A stretch of 64,000 nt of DNA from CAJCJE01 sp035948315 (GTDB taxonomy: Bacteria; Actinomycetota; Actinomycetes; Mycobacteriales; Pseudonocardiaceae). Below, piece by piece: positions 7,720 through 15,708 of the stretch. Location: contig DASZJG010000095.1 of the NCBI GenBank assembly GCA_035948315.1, positions 124,001-188,000 of the forward strand, in the 5' to 3' direction. The position numbers and the translations under genes are program-made. Numbering within the stretch: position 1 is the first letter of the stretch; each line of letters opens with the position of its first letter. The notes below the pieces were generated by a model. That model saw nothing but the letters and a program-made list of their open reading frames with translations, was not told the DNA's origin and did no database searches.

Positions 7720-8933
7720 CAGCGCACCCACACGTTCTCGAAGCCGCCGCCGAGGATGCCCTTGCGCAGCGGCAGCGCGTCCGCGCCGTCGCGCAGCGCC
7801 AGTCCGGGCAGCCTGCGCGCCATCGTGCCGAGCGCGACCTGCAACTCGACCCTGGCCAGTGGCTGACCGAGGCAGAAATGCGGGCCCGCGCCGAAGGTCA
7901 GGTGCTGGTTGGCGTTGGACCTGCGCGGGTCGAACCGGTCCGGCTCGGTGAAGCGGTGCTCGTCCCGGTTGGCCGAGGCCAGCAGCATCATCAGCGTGGT
8001 GTCCTTGGCCACCGGGCAGCCGCCGACCTCGATGTCCTCGGTGATGAAGCGCGGGATGCCGATGCCGGCGTTGGTGTCCATCCGCAACACCTCCTCGACC
8101 GTGCCCGGGATCAGCTCCGGGTCGGCGATCACCGCGTCGTAGTGCTCGCGGTCGGCGAGCAGCAGGCCGGTCATCTTGCCGATCATGTTCGAGGTGGTCT
8201 CGTGGCCGGCGAGCAGCAGGCCCATCCCGGTCTGCACCAGTTCGCCGTGGCTGAGCCTGCCGTCCTCGGCGTCGGAGATCTGGGTCAGCTCGGAGAGGAG
8301 ATCCTCGCCGGGGTTCGCGCGCTTCTCCTCGACCAGCGCGGAGACGTACATGGCGAACTCGCGACGGGCCCGGTCCACGTCGGACTGGGTGTAGCGGGTC
8401 AGCGTGAGGCTGATCCGCGACCATTCGGCGAAGCGGTCCTTGTCCTGCGCGGGCGCGCCGAGCAGCGCGCAGATCACCGCGACCGGCAGCGGCAGGCCGA
8501 AATCGGCCATCAGGTCGGCGGGGGAGCCCTTGGCGATCATGTCGTCGACCAGCTGGTCGGCGATGGCCTGGATCCTCGGCCGCCACTGCTCCATCTTCTT
8601 CATGGTGAACGAGCCGGACAGCAGCCTGCGCCAGCGCCGATGCCCGTTGCCCTCGGAGATGTCCACGTCGGAGCTGCTCGGCCGGCCGAAGATGCCGCCG
8701 TCGTCGGTGTTGGCCAGCCGGGCCGCGCCGGGTCGGCTCAGGTCGCGGGTGAACCGGCTGTCGGTCAGCACCTCGCGCACGTCGGAGTAGCGGCTGAGCA
8801 CGCTGACCTCGTCGCCGCTGGGCATCCGCACCTTGGCCACCGGGCACTTGTCGCGGAATTCGGCCCATTCGGCGGGCGGCTCCATCGGGGTTTTGTCGAA
8901 GGGAAAGCTCGGGATGTCGCTCGTGGTAGTCAC
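7716..8933 (-). CDS. Cytochrome P450 monooxygenase
   Basis: A 405-residue soluble bacterial P450. The I-helix motif LLLAGHETTSN, the K-helix EEVLR, and the heme loop FGAGPHFCLGQPLARVE with the axial ligand Cys354 are all intact. SEGNGHRRWRRLLSGSFT contains the C-helix HRRWRR. The GTG at 8933 (VTTTSDIPSFPFD) is chosen because the frame upstream of it runs into operator boxes. Reading of the substrate is not possible; the overall style is that of actinomycete xenobiotic or secondary-metabolite hydroxylases. It is the first gene of the operon with its own ferredoxin and TetR regulator. Confidence 0.93.
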   Translation of the reverse strand: MTTTSDIPSFPFDKTPMEPPAEWAEFRDKCPVAKVRMPSGDEVSVLSRYSDVREVLTDSRFTRDLSRPGAARLANTDDGGIFGRPSSSDVDISEGNGHRRWRRLLSGSFTMKKMEQWRPRIQAIADQLVDDMIAKGSPADLMADFGLPLPVAVICALLGAPAQDKDRFAEWSRISLTLTRYTQSDVDRARREFAMYVSALVEEKRANPGEDLLSELTQISDAEDGRLSHGELVQTGMGLLLAGHETTSNMIGKMTGLLLADREHYDAVIADPELIPGTVEEVLRMDTNAGIGIPRFITEDIEVGGCPVAKDTTLMMLLASANRDEHRFTEPDRFDPRRSNANQHLTFGAGPHFCLGQPLARVELQVALGTMARRLPGLALRDGADALPLRKGILGGGFENVWVRW

Positions 8934-8943
8934 ATCGGTACAG

Positions 8944-8976
8944 TAAGGCGTAGATCTTATTAAGGCAATCACCTTA
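8944..8976. promoter_or_regulatory. Two tandem 16-bp operator boxes before the P450 operon
   Basis: TAAGGCGTAGATCTTA (8944-8959) and TAAGGCAATCACCTTA (8961-8976) are two pseudo-palindromes, identical at 11 of 16 positions, starting 17 bases apart. Both have TAAG...CTTA ends. They lie directly upstream of the P450 start. The TetR protein encoded in the same operon is the obvious candidate to bind both boxes. Confidence 0.6.
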
Positions 8977-8993
8977 TTTTTGACCTGCGAAAA

Positions 8994-9022
8994 GGCCGGG
9001 CCGCCGACTCGGCGGCCCGGCC
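8994..9022 (-). terminator. Intrinsic terminator of the metallo-hydrolase gene
   Basis: Two perfect 14-base arms (8994-9007 and 9009-9022) form a GC-only hairpin with a one-base loop. In the leftward direction they are followed by TTTT. It sits 11 bases past the hydrolase stop and would isolate that gene from the P450 operon. Confidence 0.75.
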
Positions 9023-9032
9023 AGGGCGACGA

Positions 9033-9953
9033 TCAGACGCTGGTGGGCAGCGGCCCGCCGTTGAAGGCGACCGCGTCGGCCAGCGACGCCACGATGTCGA
9101 AGTCCGTGTCGGTGGCCTCGGCGTACGCGCGGTGCAGGTTCAGCACGACCCGTTCGGCGTCCGGCAGTTCGGCGAACTCGCCGAGATCGACCCGCCGCGC
9201 CGCGTCCAGCGGGCCCAGCCCGTCCCGCAGGCCCTCCCGCGCCGCCTGCTCGATCAGCCGGTAGTAGCGCTCGTGCGTGGCCAGCGCCTCGTCGAAGTCC
9301 GCGCCGTCGAGCAGCGGACCATGGCCGGGCACGACCAGGCTCGGCTGGAAGCCGGCCAGCCAGTCCAGGCTGCGCAGCGCGCCGGCCAGCGAGCCCATGA
9401 AGATCAACGGGGTGACCCGGTGGAAGATCAGGTCGCCGGTGAACAGCACGCCCGCGTCCCGCACGTGGGCGACCAGGTCGCCTGCGGTGTGCGCGACGAA
9501 ACCGGGATGGCGCACCTCGATCCGGCGCTCGCCCGTGAACAGGTCCAGCCCGTCGGCCACGGCGATCGTGGGCAGCCTGCGGCTGACCGCGCCCCAGTCC
9601 GGCACCGGCGACCAGAACGGCGGGCAGCCGTCGATGATCACATCGTCGCGGATCGCCTCGCGGGTGGCCTCGTGCGCGACGATCGGCACGCCCTCGGGCA
9701 GCAGGCTGTTGCCGTGGGTGTGGTCGCCGTGGTGGTGGGTGGACACCGCGAGCCGGATCGGTGCGTCGCCGGTGGCCTGCGCCAGCGCGCCCAGCCAGCG
9801 CCGGGTCCGCGCCTCGGTGGCGCAGGTGTCGATCACCACCAGCCCGTCGTCACCGGCGACGGCGCCCGGGTTGTTGATCCACCACGAACCGTCCGGCTGC
9901 ACCCACGCGTAGATCCCGTCCGCGATCGGTCGCAGCTCTCCCTGCTCAACCAT
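9033..9953 (-). CDS. MBL-fold metallo-hydrolase
   Basis: A 306-residue metallo-beta-lactamase fold protein. The metal-binding motif HHHGDHTHGN (about residue 77), the later histidine in HPGFVAHTAGDLV, the bridging aspartate in LFTGDLIFHRVTP and VPGHGPLL are all present, so a di-metal hydrolase site should be intact. Such proteins hydrolyse esters, lactones or thioesters, and the substrate is unknown. It starts MVEQGELRPIADGIYAWVQ, with a strand pair typical of the family. The stop is followed by a strong terminator. A MarR gene lies upstream on the same strand. Confidence 0.88.
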   Translation of the reverse strand: MVEQGELRPIADGIYAWVQPDGSWWINNPGAVAGDDGLVVIDTCATEARTRRWLGALAQATGDAPIRLAVSTHHHGDHTHGNSLLPEGVPIVAHEATREAIRDDVIIDGCPPFWSPVPDWGAVSRRLPTIAVADGLDLFTGERRIEVRHPGFVAHTAGDLVAHVRDAGVLFTGDLIFHRVTPLIFMGSLAGALRSLDWLAGFQPSLVVPGHGPLLDGADFDEALATHERYYRLIEQAAREGLRDGLGPLDAARRVDLGEFAELPDAERVVLNLHRAYAEATDTDFDIVASLADAVAFNGGPLPTSV

Positions 9954-9962
9954 GGCGGCAGG

Positions 9963-10463
9963 TTAGCCGGAAACCGCGGGCGGCACGCCCCATCCGCCGC
10001 TCTCCTCGGTCGCGCGCAACTTTCGGCACACCTCGCCGAGCCCGTCGGTCAGCAGCGCCAGCTGCTCGGGGCTGAGCACGTCGATCAGGTGTTCGCGGAC
10101 CACGGCGACATGGCCCGGTGCGGCCTGGGCCTGCCGCTTGCGGCCCTCGTCGGTGATCACCGCGATCACCCCGCGCACGTCGTCCTGGTCGGGCTTGCGT
10201 GCGACCAGGCCCTCCTTCTCCAGCCGGCCGATCTGGTAGGTCAGGCCGCTCTTGGAGGTGTTCAGGGTGCCGGCGAGCTGACTCATCCTCAGCTCGCCCG
10301 CTGGTTGTTCCACGAGTCGGGCGAGCACGGCGTACTGCACGTGGGAGAGGTCGGAGTCCTTCTTGAGCTGATGGTCGATCCGCCGGTTCAGCAGCGTGCC
10401 CGCGTGCAGGAAGCTCATCCACGCGGCCAGCTCGGTACGGCTCAACCATCTTGGCTCGGTCAC
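9963..10463 (-). CDS. MarR family transcriptional regulator
   Basis: A 166-residue winged-helix regulator starting at GTG. LSHVQYAVLARLVEQPAGELRMSQLAGTLNTSKSGLTYQIGRLEKEGLVARKPDQDDVRGVIAVITDEG contains the recognition helix (TSKSGLTYQIGRLE) and the wing with the conserved DxR (DVR). It is divergent from a DoxX-family gene, and the shared 93-base control region holds a perfect palindrome. Autoregulation together with control of the DoxX gene is therefore expected. No redox cysteine pair is visible, so the signal is more likely a ligand. Confidence 0.9.
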   Translation of the reverse strand: MTEPRWLSRTELAAWMSFLHAGTLLNRRIDHQLKKDSDLSHVQYAVLARLVEQPAGELRMSQLAGTLNTSKSGLTYQIGRLEKEGLVARKPDQDDVRGVIAVITDEGRKRQAQAAPGHVAVVREHLIDVLSPEQLALLTDGLGEVCRKLRATEESGGWGVPPAVSG

Positions 10464-10483
10464 GGACGTACTCTATGCCAATT

Positions 10484-10497
10484 GTTCAAATTTGAAC
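10484..10497. promoter_or_regulatory. MarR operator: 14-bp perfect palindrome
   Basis: GTTCAAATTTGAAC is a perfect palindrome between the MarR start (10463) and the DoxX start (10557). A degenerate copy, GTTCAAAGCTCAAC, lies at 10524-10537, 40 bases away on the DoxX side. The position between divergent MarR and DoxX genes makes this the likely MarR binding site. Confidence 0.65.
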
Positions 10498-10556
10498 GTC
10501 AGTGTAGGGTCGGGCCAAAGATCGTTCAAAGCTCAACCAACTGTGGAAAGGCAGAC

Positions 10557-11114
10557 ATGTCCACCACCACGACGAGCGCCACCACGACCAGCACGCCGGC
10601 AACGGGCGAGAGCGGCCACGGCGCCACCCCGCACGCCTACGACGTCGGCCTGTTGCTGCTGCGGGTGATGGTCGGCATCGCGATGGCCGCGCACGGATCG
10701 CAGAAGCTGTTCGGCTGGTTCGGCGGCGGCGGAATCCACGGCACCGGCGAGTTCTTCAGCCACGCCGGCTATCCGGCGAGTGAGGCGATGGCCGTCGTCT
10801 CCGGTCTCATCGAGACGTTCGGCGGGCTGGCCCTGGTGTTCGGCCTGCTGACCCCGTTGGCCGCCGCCGCGATCGCAGGCGACATGCTCAACGCGGTCGC
10901 GGTGAAGTCGACCGGTGGCTTCTTCGCGCCATCCGGCCTGGAATACGAACTCCTGCTGACGGTCGCGGCGGCGAGCATCGCGTTCACCGGTCCCGGCCGG
11001 TACGCCATCGACCGGTTCCTGCCGGTCCTGCGCTCGCACCGGCTCGCCTACGGGGTGCTGACGGTCCTGGTCGCGGTGATCGTCGGGGTGATCATGCTGT
11101 TGCTGCGCAAGTGA
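10557..11114 (+). CDS. DoxX family membrane protein
   Basis: A 185-residue protein. After a Thr/Ser-rich start of about 30 residues it shows four hydrophobic segments: VGLLLLRVMVGIAMAAHGSQK, VVSGLIETFGGLALVFGLL, YELLLTVAAASIAFTGPGR and AYGVLTVLVAVIVGVIMLLL. The HGSQKLFGWFGG motif after the first helix is characteristic of DoxX/DoxD-like proteins, which are linked to redox stress and thiosulfate or quinone metabolism. The ATG follows GGAAAGGCAGAC. It is divergent from, and probably repressed by, the MarR protein. Confidence 0.9.
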   Translation: MSTTTTSATTTSTPATGESGHGATPHAYDVGLLLLRVMVGIAMAAHGSQKLFGWFGGGGIHGTGEFFSHAGYPASEAMAVVSGLIETFGGLALVFGLLTPLAAAAIAGDMLNAVAVKSTGGFFAPSGLEYELLLTVAAASIAFTGPGRYAIDRFLPVLRSHRLAYGVLTVLVAVIVGVIMLLLRK

Positions 11115-11240
11115 CGCGCAGGATTCGGCTCGGTCTCGGCATGCTGTGAAAATGCTGATCTGTCAATGATCGTCATGGCACACTGGATACGCTGATCCTC
11201 TGGCTCCCAACTCTCCGTGACGACCTTGGCGAAGGCGGCA

Positions 11241-12428
11241 ATGGCATTACCAATTCACAGCGCGGCCGGGCGCAGGCGGACGCTGCTGATCGGCATGGCG
11301 CTGGCCGCGGCAACGGTCGCCTCGGCGTGCAGCAGCGGCCCGAGCGCCGCCCCCGGTGTTCGCAATGACGCGGCCACCAAGGGCGCGGCGACCCAACCGA
11401 AAGTCTCGGCGCAACCGCTGACGGTCTCGTCGGTCTCGCCCGCGTCCGGCACCACCGGCGTAGCCACCGACGCGCCGCTCACCGTCACCTACTCGGCGCC
11501 GCTGACCGCCATGCCGCCGGACCCGACGCTGAGCCCGGCCGTGGTCGGCAACTGGACCAAGCAGGGCAACACCCTCACGTTCACCCCGACCGGCGGCTGG
11601 GGGCCGTGGAGCACCGAGACGGTGACCGTGCCGGCCGGCGCGACCGCGATGATCGGCGGGGCCAAGGCCACCTCCACCTCGGCGACCACCACCTCGTTCA
11701 CGGTGGCGGCGGGCAGCGAGATCCGGGCCGAGGAGATGCTCTCCGAACTCGGCTACCTGCCCTTCACGTTCGAGCCGACCAAGCCGTTCTCGGACAAGGT
11801 CACCACCGCGCTCCAGGCCGAGCCGACCACCGCCGACACGGTCAGCACCACCGTGGTGCCCGGCAATCTGGTCTGGGCGTGGTCGAGCGTGCCGGCCACC
11901 TTGAGTCCGCTGTGGAAGCCCGGCACGACCAACGTGATGGACAAGGGCGCGATCATGGCGTTCGAGTCCGACCACGGCATGAAGATGGACGGCGTCGCCG
12001 GTGCCGGCGTCTGGACCGCGCTGCTCAACGCCATCGCCGCCCGGCAGACCGACGCGAACCCCTACACCTACCTGGTGGCCAGCGAGACCGTGCCGGAGAC
12101 GCTCACCGTCTACCGCGGCGGCCAGGCCGTCTACACCACCAAGTCGAACACTGGCGTCGCGGGCGCGACCACCCAGCAGGGCACCTTCCCGGTGTACCTG
12201 CGGTTCAAGTCGACCGAGATGAAGGGCACCAACCCGGACGGCACCAAGTACGACGACCCGAACATCCCCTGGGTCGCCTACTTCAACGGCGGCGACGCGG
12301 TGCACGGCTACCCGAGGTCGAGCTACGGCTGGCCGCAGAGCAACGGCTGCGTCGAGCTGCCGATCTCCAACGCGGCCACGGTCTGGCCGATGGACACCTA
12401 CGGCACCCTGGTCACCGTTACCAGCTGA
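11241..12428 (+). CDS. L,D-transpeptidase lipoprotein with Ig-like domain
   Basis: A 395-residue envelope enzyme that would make 3-3 peptidoglycan cross-links outside the membrane. The signal peptide has RRR at residues 11-13 and ends in the lipobox ASAC with Cys30. An Ig-like segment follows (about residues 55-145: VSPASGTTGVATDAPLTVTY and so on). The YkuD catalytic domain at the C-terminus has HGYPRSSYGWPQSNGC with His355 and Cys370. The ATG at 11241 follows GAAGGCGGCA; an upstream in-frame GTG at 11217 lacks a ribosome binding site. Confidence 0.92.
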   Translation: MALPIHSAAGRRRTLLIGMALAAATVASACSSGPSAAPGVRNDAATKGAATQPKVSAQPLTVSSVSPASGTTGVATDAPLTVTYSAPLTAMPPDPTLSPAVVGNWTKQGNTLTFTPTGGWGPWSTETVTVPAGATAMIGGAKATSTSATTTSFTVAAGSEIRAEEMLSELGYLPFTFEPTKPFSDKVTTALQAEPTTADTVSTTVVPGNLVWAWSSVPATLSPLWKPGTTNVMDKGAIMAFESDHGMKMDGVAGAGVWTALLNAIAARQTDANPYTYLVASETVPETLTVYRGGQAVYTTKSNTGVAGATTQQGTFPVYLRFKSTEMKGTNPDGTKYDDPNIPWVAYFNGGDAVHGYPRSSYGWPQSNGCVELPISNAATVWPMDTYGTLVTVTS

Positions 12429-12436
12429 GCAGGTGA

Positions 12437-12961
12437 TCAGTCGCTGGTGCGGGCCTTCGCGTAGTGGCGGGCGGCCTTGGCGCGGTTGCCGCAGCCTGCC
12501 ATGGAACACCAGCGGCGACTGCGTTTCGGGCTGGTGTCGTAGAAGTGCAGGACGCAGTCCGGGTGCGCGCAGGCGCGGACCCGGCTGGCGTCGGCCTTGA
12601 GCAGCTCCACGTAGTTGACCGCGGCCAGCCAGCCCGGCCGCTGCCCGGCCTGCGCCAGTTCGACCTCGGTGTCCGGGCCGTCCTGGCGCAGCACCGGCCA
12701 GGTGCGGCCCCAGGCCAGTACCTCGTTGAGAGCCGCGCGGTCGTTGGGGTCGCGGACGTGGGCGCGGATCGCCTCGCGCGCGGTGACCAGCGCGCCTCGG
12801 GTCTGCTCGGTGGCGCGGTCGGCGAGGCCGGCCTCGGCCAGGAACGCGCGGGTGCCGGCCAGGTCGGTGAGCTGGTCCTCGACCGCGCCTCGGTTGCGCC
12901 AGACGGTGTTGAGCAGGTCGAGGCCGAGCGGCTCGCCGAGCAGGGGACGATCCGGGGACAT
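12437..12961 (-). CDS. CGNR zinc finger / ABATE domain protein
   Basis: A 174-residue protein of a common actinobacterial regulator-like family. The N-terminal ABATE-type domain begins LLGEPLGLDLLNTVWRNRG. The C-terminal zinc finger is RACAHPDCVLHFYDTSPKR, then RRWCSMAGCGNRAKAARHY, with four cysteines and the CGNR signature. Such proteins are thought to bind nucleic acid and act in stress responses. It converges with the L,D-transpeptidase gene and is divergent from a small membrane protein gene. Confidence 0.92.
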   Translation of the reverse strand: MSPDRPLLGEPLGLDLLNTVWRNRGAVEDQLTDLAGTRAFLAEAGLADRATEQTRGALVTAREAIRAHVRDPNDRAALNEVLAWGRTWPVLRQDGPDTEVELAQAGQRPGWLAAVNYVELLKADASRVRACAHPDCVLHFYDTSPKRSRRWCSMAGCGNRAKAARHYAKARTSD

Positions 12962-13066
12962 GACGACCAGCCTAACCGATGAAACGCGATTGAGTGGTTG
13001 GTTTCGGTCTCGCGCCCCCTTCCCACCGGTTTTATGCTGGTTCAACAGCCGACCAGCTGGATGGTG

Positions 13067-13570
13067 ATGGCTATGGTCAACGACCAATCGAACAAGCCGC
13101 ACGCCGATACCCCGGACGGGCTGATCCGGATCGACCCCGGACCCGAGCATTTCCACGCCGTCCGTGCCGTGCTGATCGTCGAGGGCGTCGTCCTCGCGGT
13201 CCTCGGCATCTGGGGCCTGATCGCGGCCTGGAACTATTCCGGCGCCGATCCGACCGGCCAGGTCGTCCTCGGCGTCCTGCGGATGACCGTGCCGCACGCC
13301 GCCGTTCTGCTCGGCACCGGCGTGCTGGCGTTCGTGGCCACCGCGGGTCGCCGCTGGGGGGTGATCTTCGGGCTGGTGCAGGCGATCGCCTACGGCCTGA
13401 TGTTCATCACCTCGGCTGGCCACCACAACTCGTTCAGCAACGCGGGCGACGCCGTGCTGCACGGCATCGTCGCCGCGATCGGGCTGGGCGTGCTCATGTG
13501 GTCCGCTGGCCACGCGCTCGACGGCTACATGTGGGAGCGCAAGCCGCCCACCAGGCCCGTACACCGCTGA
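13067..13570 (+). CDS. DUF4383-like four-helix membrane protein
   Basis: A protein of about 167 residues with four predicted membrane helices: VRAVLIVEGVVLAVLGIWGLIAAW, VLLGTGVLAFVATAG, WGVIFGLVQAIAYGLMFI and VLHGIVAAIGLGVLMWSAG. It resembles the actinobacterial DUF4383 family of unknown function. Three in-frame ATGs (13061, 13067, 13073) fall within a GGATGGTGATGGCTATGG run and the true start is uncertain by a few residues. The C-terminal tail is basic and proline-rich. Confidence 0.7.
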   Translation: MAMVNDQSNKPHADTPDGLIRIDPGPEHFHAVRAVLIVEGVVLAVLGIWGLIAAWNYSGADPTGQVVLGVLRMTVPHAAVLLGTGVLAFVATAGRRWGVIFGLVQAIAYGLMFITSAGHHNSFSNAGDAVLHGIVAAIGLGVLMWSAGHALDGYMWERKPPTRPVHR

Positions 13571-13591
13571 GCGCCAGGCTTCGACGAGCGA

Positions 13592-14767
13592 TCATCCCGC
13601 CGCGATGCGCGCGACGGCGGTGACCGCGCGATCGAGTTCGGCCTCGGTGTTGTAGTAGTGCGGGGACAGCCGGACCAGCGGGTGCACGTCGCGCACCTCG
13701 GTGTCCAGCGGGTTGTCCTTGGCGATCGTCACGCTCACGTTGATGCCGTCCTCGGCCAGCCGTGCCTTCACCTCGCCTGCCGGGTGACCGGCGACGGCGG
13801 CCGTGACGATCGCGCACGTCCGCTCGCCGAGGTCGTGCGTTGTCACGCCCGGGATCTCGGCCAGCGCGCCGCGCAGCCTGGCACCGAGGCCGATGGCGCG
13901 TTCGCTGATCTCGTCAAGGCCGAGTTCCAGCGCCTGCCGGACGGCCGCGCCGAGCCCGATCACCGTGGCACAACTGGTTTCCCAGGTCTCGAACCGGCGC
14001 GCGCCCGGCGCGAGCGTGAAGCCGCGCGCGCCGTCCCAACTGGCCGACGCGATCTCCACCACCGGCGGCTCGACCCGCTCCAGCGCGCGATCGCCCACCC
14101 ACAGGAACCCGGTGCCGCGCGGGCCGCGCAGGAACTTGCGGCCGGTTCCGGTCAGCAGGTCGCAGCCCAGCGACCCGACATCGATCGGCAGTTGGCCGAC
14201 GGCCTGGGTCGCGTCCAACAGGAACAGCGTGTCCGCCTCGCGCGCGATCGCACCGACCTCGGCCGCCGGGTTGATCAGACCGCCCGCGGTCGGCACCCAG
14301 CACAGGCCGATCATCGCGGTGCGCTCGTCCACCTCCTCGCGCAGCGCGGCCAGATCGATCTGGCCGGACTCGTCGTTGGGGATCACGACCAGTTCGGCAC
14401 CGGTCCGTTGGGCGATCTGGAAATAGGCGAGCACCGCGCTGCCGTACTCGTCGCGGCCGGTGATGATCCGGTCGCCCGGCTTGAGCGGCACCGAGTAGCC
14501 CGCCGCGTTCCAGGCGTGGGTGGAGTTGTCGAACAGCGCGATCGCCTCGTCCCGGCCGCCGAGCAGTTGGGCCAGCGCGAGGTAGGTCGCGGTGATCTGG
14601 TCCTGCGCGGCATCCTCCGCCTCGTAGCCGCCGATCCGCGATTCCAGGCCGAGGTGCTCGGTGATCGCGTCGAGGGTGGTCTGTGACATCAGCCCGGCAC
14701 CCGCGTTGTTGAGATGCGTCCGGTGTTCGGTGCCCGGGGTTCGCGAGCGCAGCAGTTCGATGTCCAT
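13592..14767 (-). CDS. Class V aminotransferase (PLP enzyme)
   Basis: A 391-residue fold-type I PLP enzyme. The cofactor aspartate is in FLLDATQAVGQLPIDV, and the Schiff-base lysine is in GTGRKFLRGPRGTGFLWVG. The N-terminal THLNNAGAGLMS (usual LNNA/LDNA motif) and RFETWETSCATVIGLGAAV near residue 265 are typical of the class V (NifS/CsdA-like or ergothioneine EgtE-like) group. No partner such as a scaffold protein or ergothioneine genes lies nearby, so the reaction stays open. The start overlaps closely with the divergent GNAT gene; ATG at 14767 and ATG at 14782 are both possible. Confidence 0.88.
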   Translation of the reverse strand: MDIELLRSRTPGTEHRTHLNNAGAGLMSQTTLDAITEHLGLESRIGGYEAEDAAQDQITATYLALAQLLGGRDEAIALFDNSTHAWNAAGYSVPLKPGDRIITGRDEYGSAVLAYFQIAQRTGAELVVIPNDESGQIDLAALREEVDERTAMIGLCWVPTAGGLINPAAEVGAIAREADTLFLLDATQAVGQLPIDVGSLGCDLLTGTGRKFLRGPRGTGFLWVGDRALERVEPPVVEIASASWDGARGFTLAPGARRFETWETSCATVIGLGAAVRQALELGLDEISERAIGLGARLRGALAEIPGVTTHDLGERTCAIVTAAVAGHPAGEVKARLAEDGINVSVTIAKDNPLDTEVRDVHPLVRLSPHYYNTEAELDRAVTAVARIAAG

Positions 14768-14784
14768 GTGGCTAGTCTGCATTG

Positions 14785-15327
14785 GTGGCGAACAAGCTGA
14801 CCATGCCGAGGTTGGTCGCGGACGGATTCGTGTTGCGCGCCTTCGAGTTCGGCGACGTCGCACTGATCCAGGAGGCGTCGGCCGACCCGTTCATCCCGCA
14901 GATCAGCACGGTGCCGACCAGCGACTCGCTGATCGAGGCGCGCGCGTTCGTGCTGCGCCAGCAGAGCCGGTCCGCGACAGGCGTCGGCTACTCCTTCGCC
15001 ATCGCCGAACGGGAAACCGATCGCGCGGTCGGCCAGATCGGCCTGTGGCTGGACAACATCAGGCACGGCCGCGCCAGCATCGGCTACTGGATCGTGGCCC
15101 GCGCCCGGCGGCGCGGCATCGCCGGGATCGCGTTGCGCGCGCTCACCGAGTGGGGCCTGACCCTGCCCGAGGTGGGCAGGCTGGAGCTGTACGTCGAGCC
15201 GTGGAACACCGGCTCGTGGAAAACCGCCGAGCTGGCCGGCTATCAGCGCGAAGGGCTGCTGCGCGGCTGGGAGGAGATCGGCGGCAAGCGGCGCGACATG
15301 TTCATGTACGCCCGGCTCGCGCCCTGA
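14785..15327 (+). CDS. GNAT family N-acetyltransferase (RimJ/RimL-like)
   Basis: A 180-residue acetyltransferase of the RimJ/RimL type. TDRAVGQIGLWLDNIRHGRASIGYWIVARARRRGIAGIALRALTEWG contains the acetyl-CoA binding loop (ARARRRGIAGIAL). LELYVEPWNTGSWKTAELAGYQREGLLRG is the final strand-helix region of the group. These enzymes acetylate protein N-termini, antibiotics or small amines; the target cannot be read. The GTG start at 14785 lies only 18 bases from the divergent aminotransferase start, so the two promoters must interleave or one is leaderless. Confidence 0.88.
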   Translation: MANKLTMPRLVADGFVLRAFEFGDVALIQEASADPFIPQISTVPTSDSLIEARAFVLRQQSRSATGVGYSFAIAERETDRAVGQIGLWLDNIRHGRASIGYWIVARARRRGIAGIALRALTEWGLTLPEVGRLELYVEPWNTGSWKTAELAGYQREGLLRGWEEIGGKRRDMFMYARLAP

Positions 15328-15708
15328 GCCCGCCAGCAGTCCACGATTTCGCCCTGTCCGGCACCGTTACCGCGACCGCGAGGGCAGAACATCTCACCGC
15401 GTCTCGCCCGGCTGTGAGCAACATCGCCTAACGGGCCTGCGGAGCGTATGCGCTGCGTGACGCGGTGACGCGGACAGTGTCCGCTGTGGTCCGTTCCGGC
15501 GATTCCCGGCATATTCACCTGCGCCAGGTACTTGACCAGCTCACCGAAGTATGCGCGGATATCGGAGAACGCGCAGTGAGTTGACCCCCCGACGTGGGCA
15601 CCGCGCCCGTTCGACCGACAAAATTGTAGAATCTCGTCCGTCGCCCACCACCGGCCAAAACGCCGGCGAACGCGCGGCTACCGGGAAGGGGAAAGCGAAA
15701 TAGCTGCC
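15328..15708. other. 381-base intergenic region
   Basis: No convincing gene is seen on either strand. The stretch holds two tandem copies of GTGACGCG (15457-15472), overlapping a perfect 15-base palindrome at 15470-15484, and a TAGAAT element at 15627-15632 about 75 bases before the next start. It probably contains the promoter of the membrane protein gene at 15709. Confidence 0.5.
15470..15484. promoter_or_regulatory. 15-bp perfect palindrome in the intergenic region
   Basis: GCGGACA-G-TGTCCGC is a perfect palindrome directly after two tandem GTGACGCG octamers. It is a candidate operator, but it is 225 bases from the nearest downstream start, so its target is unclear. Confidence 0.35.
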
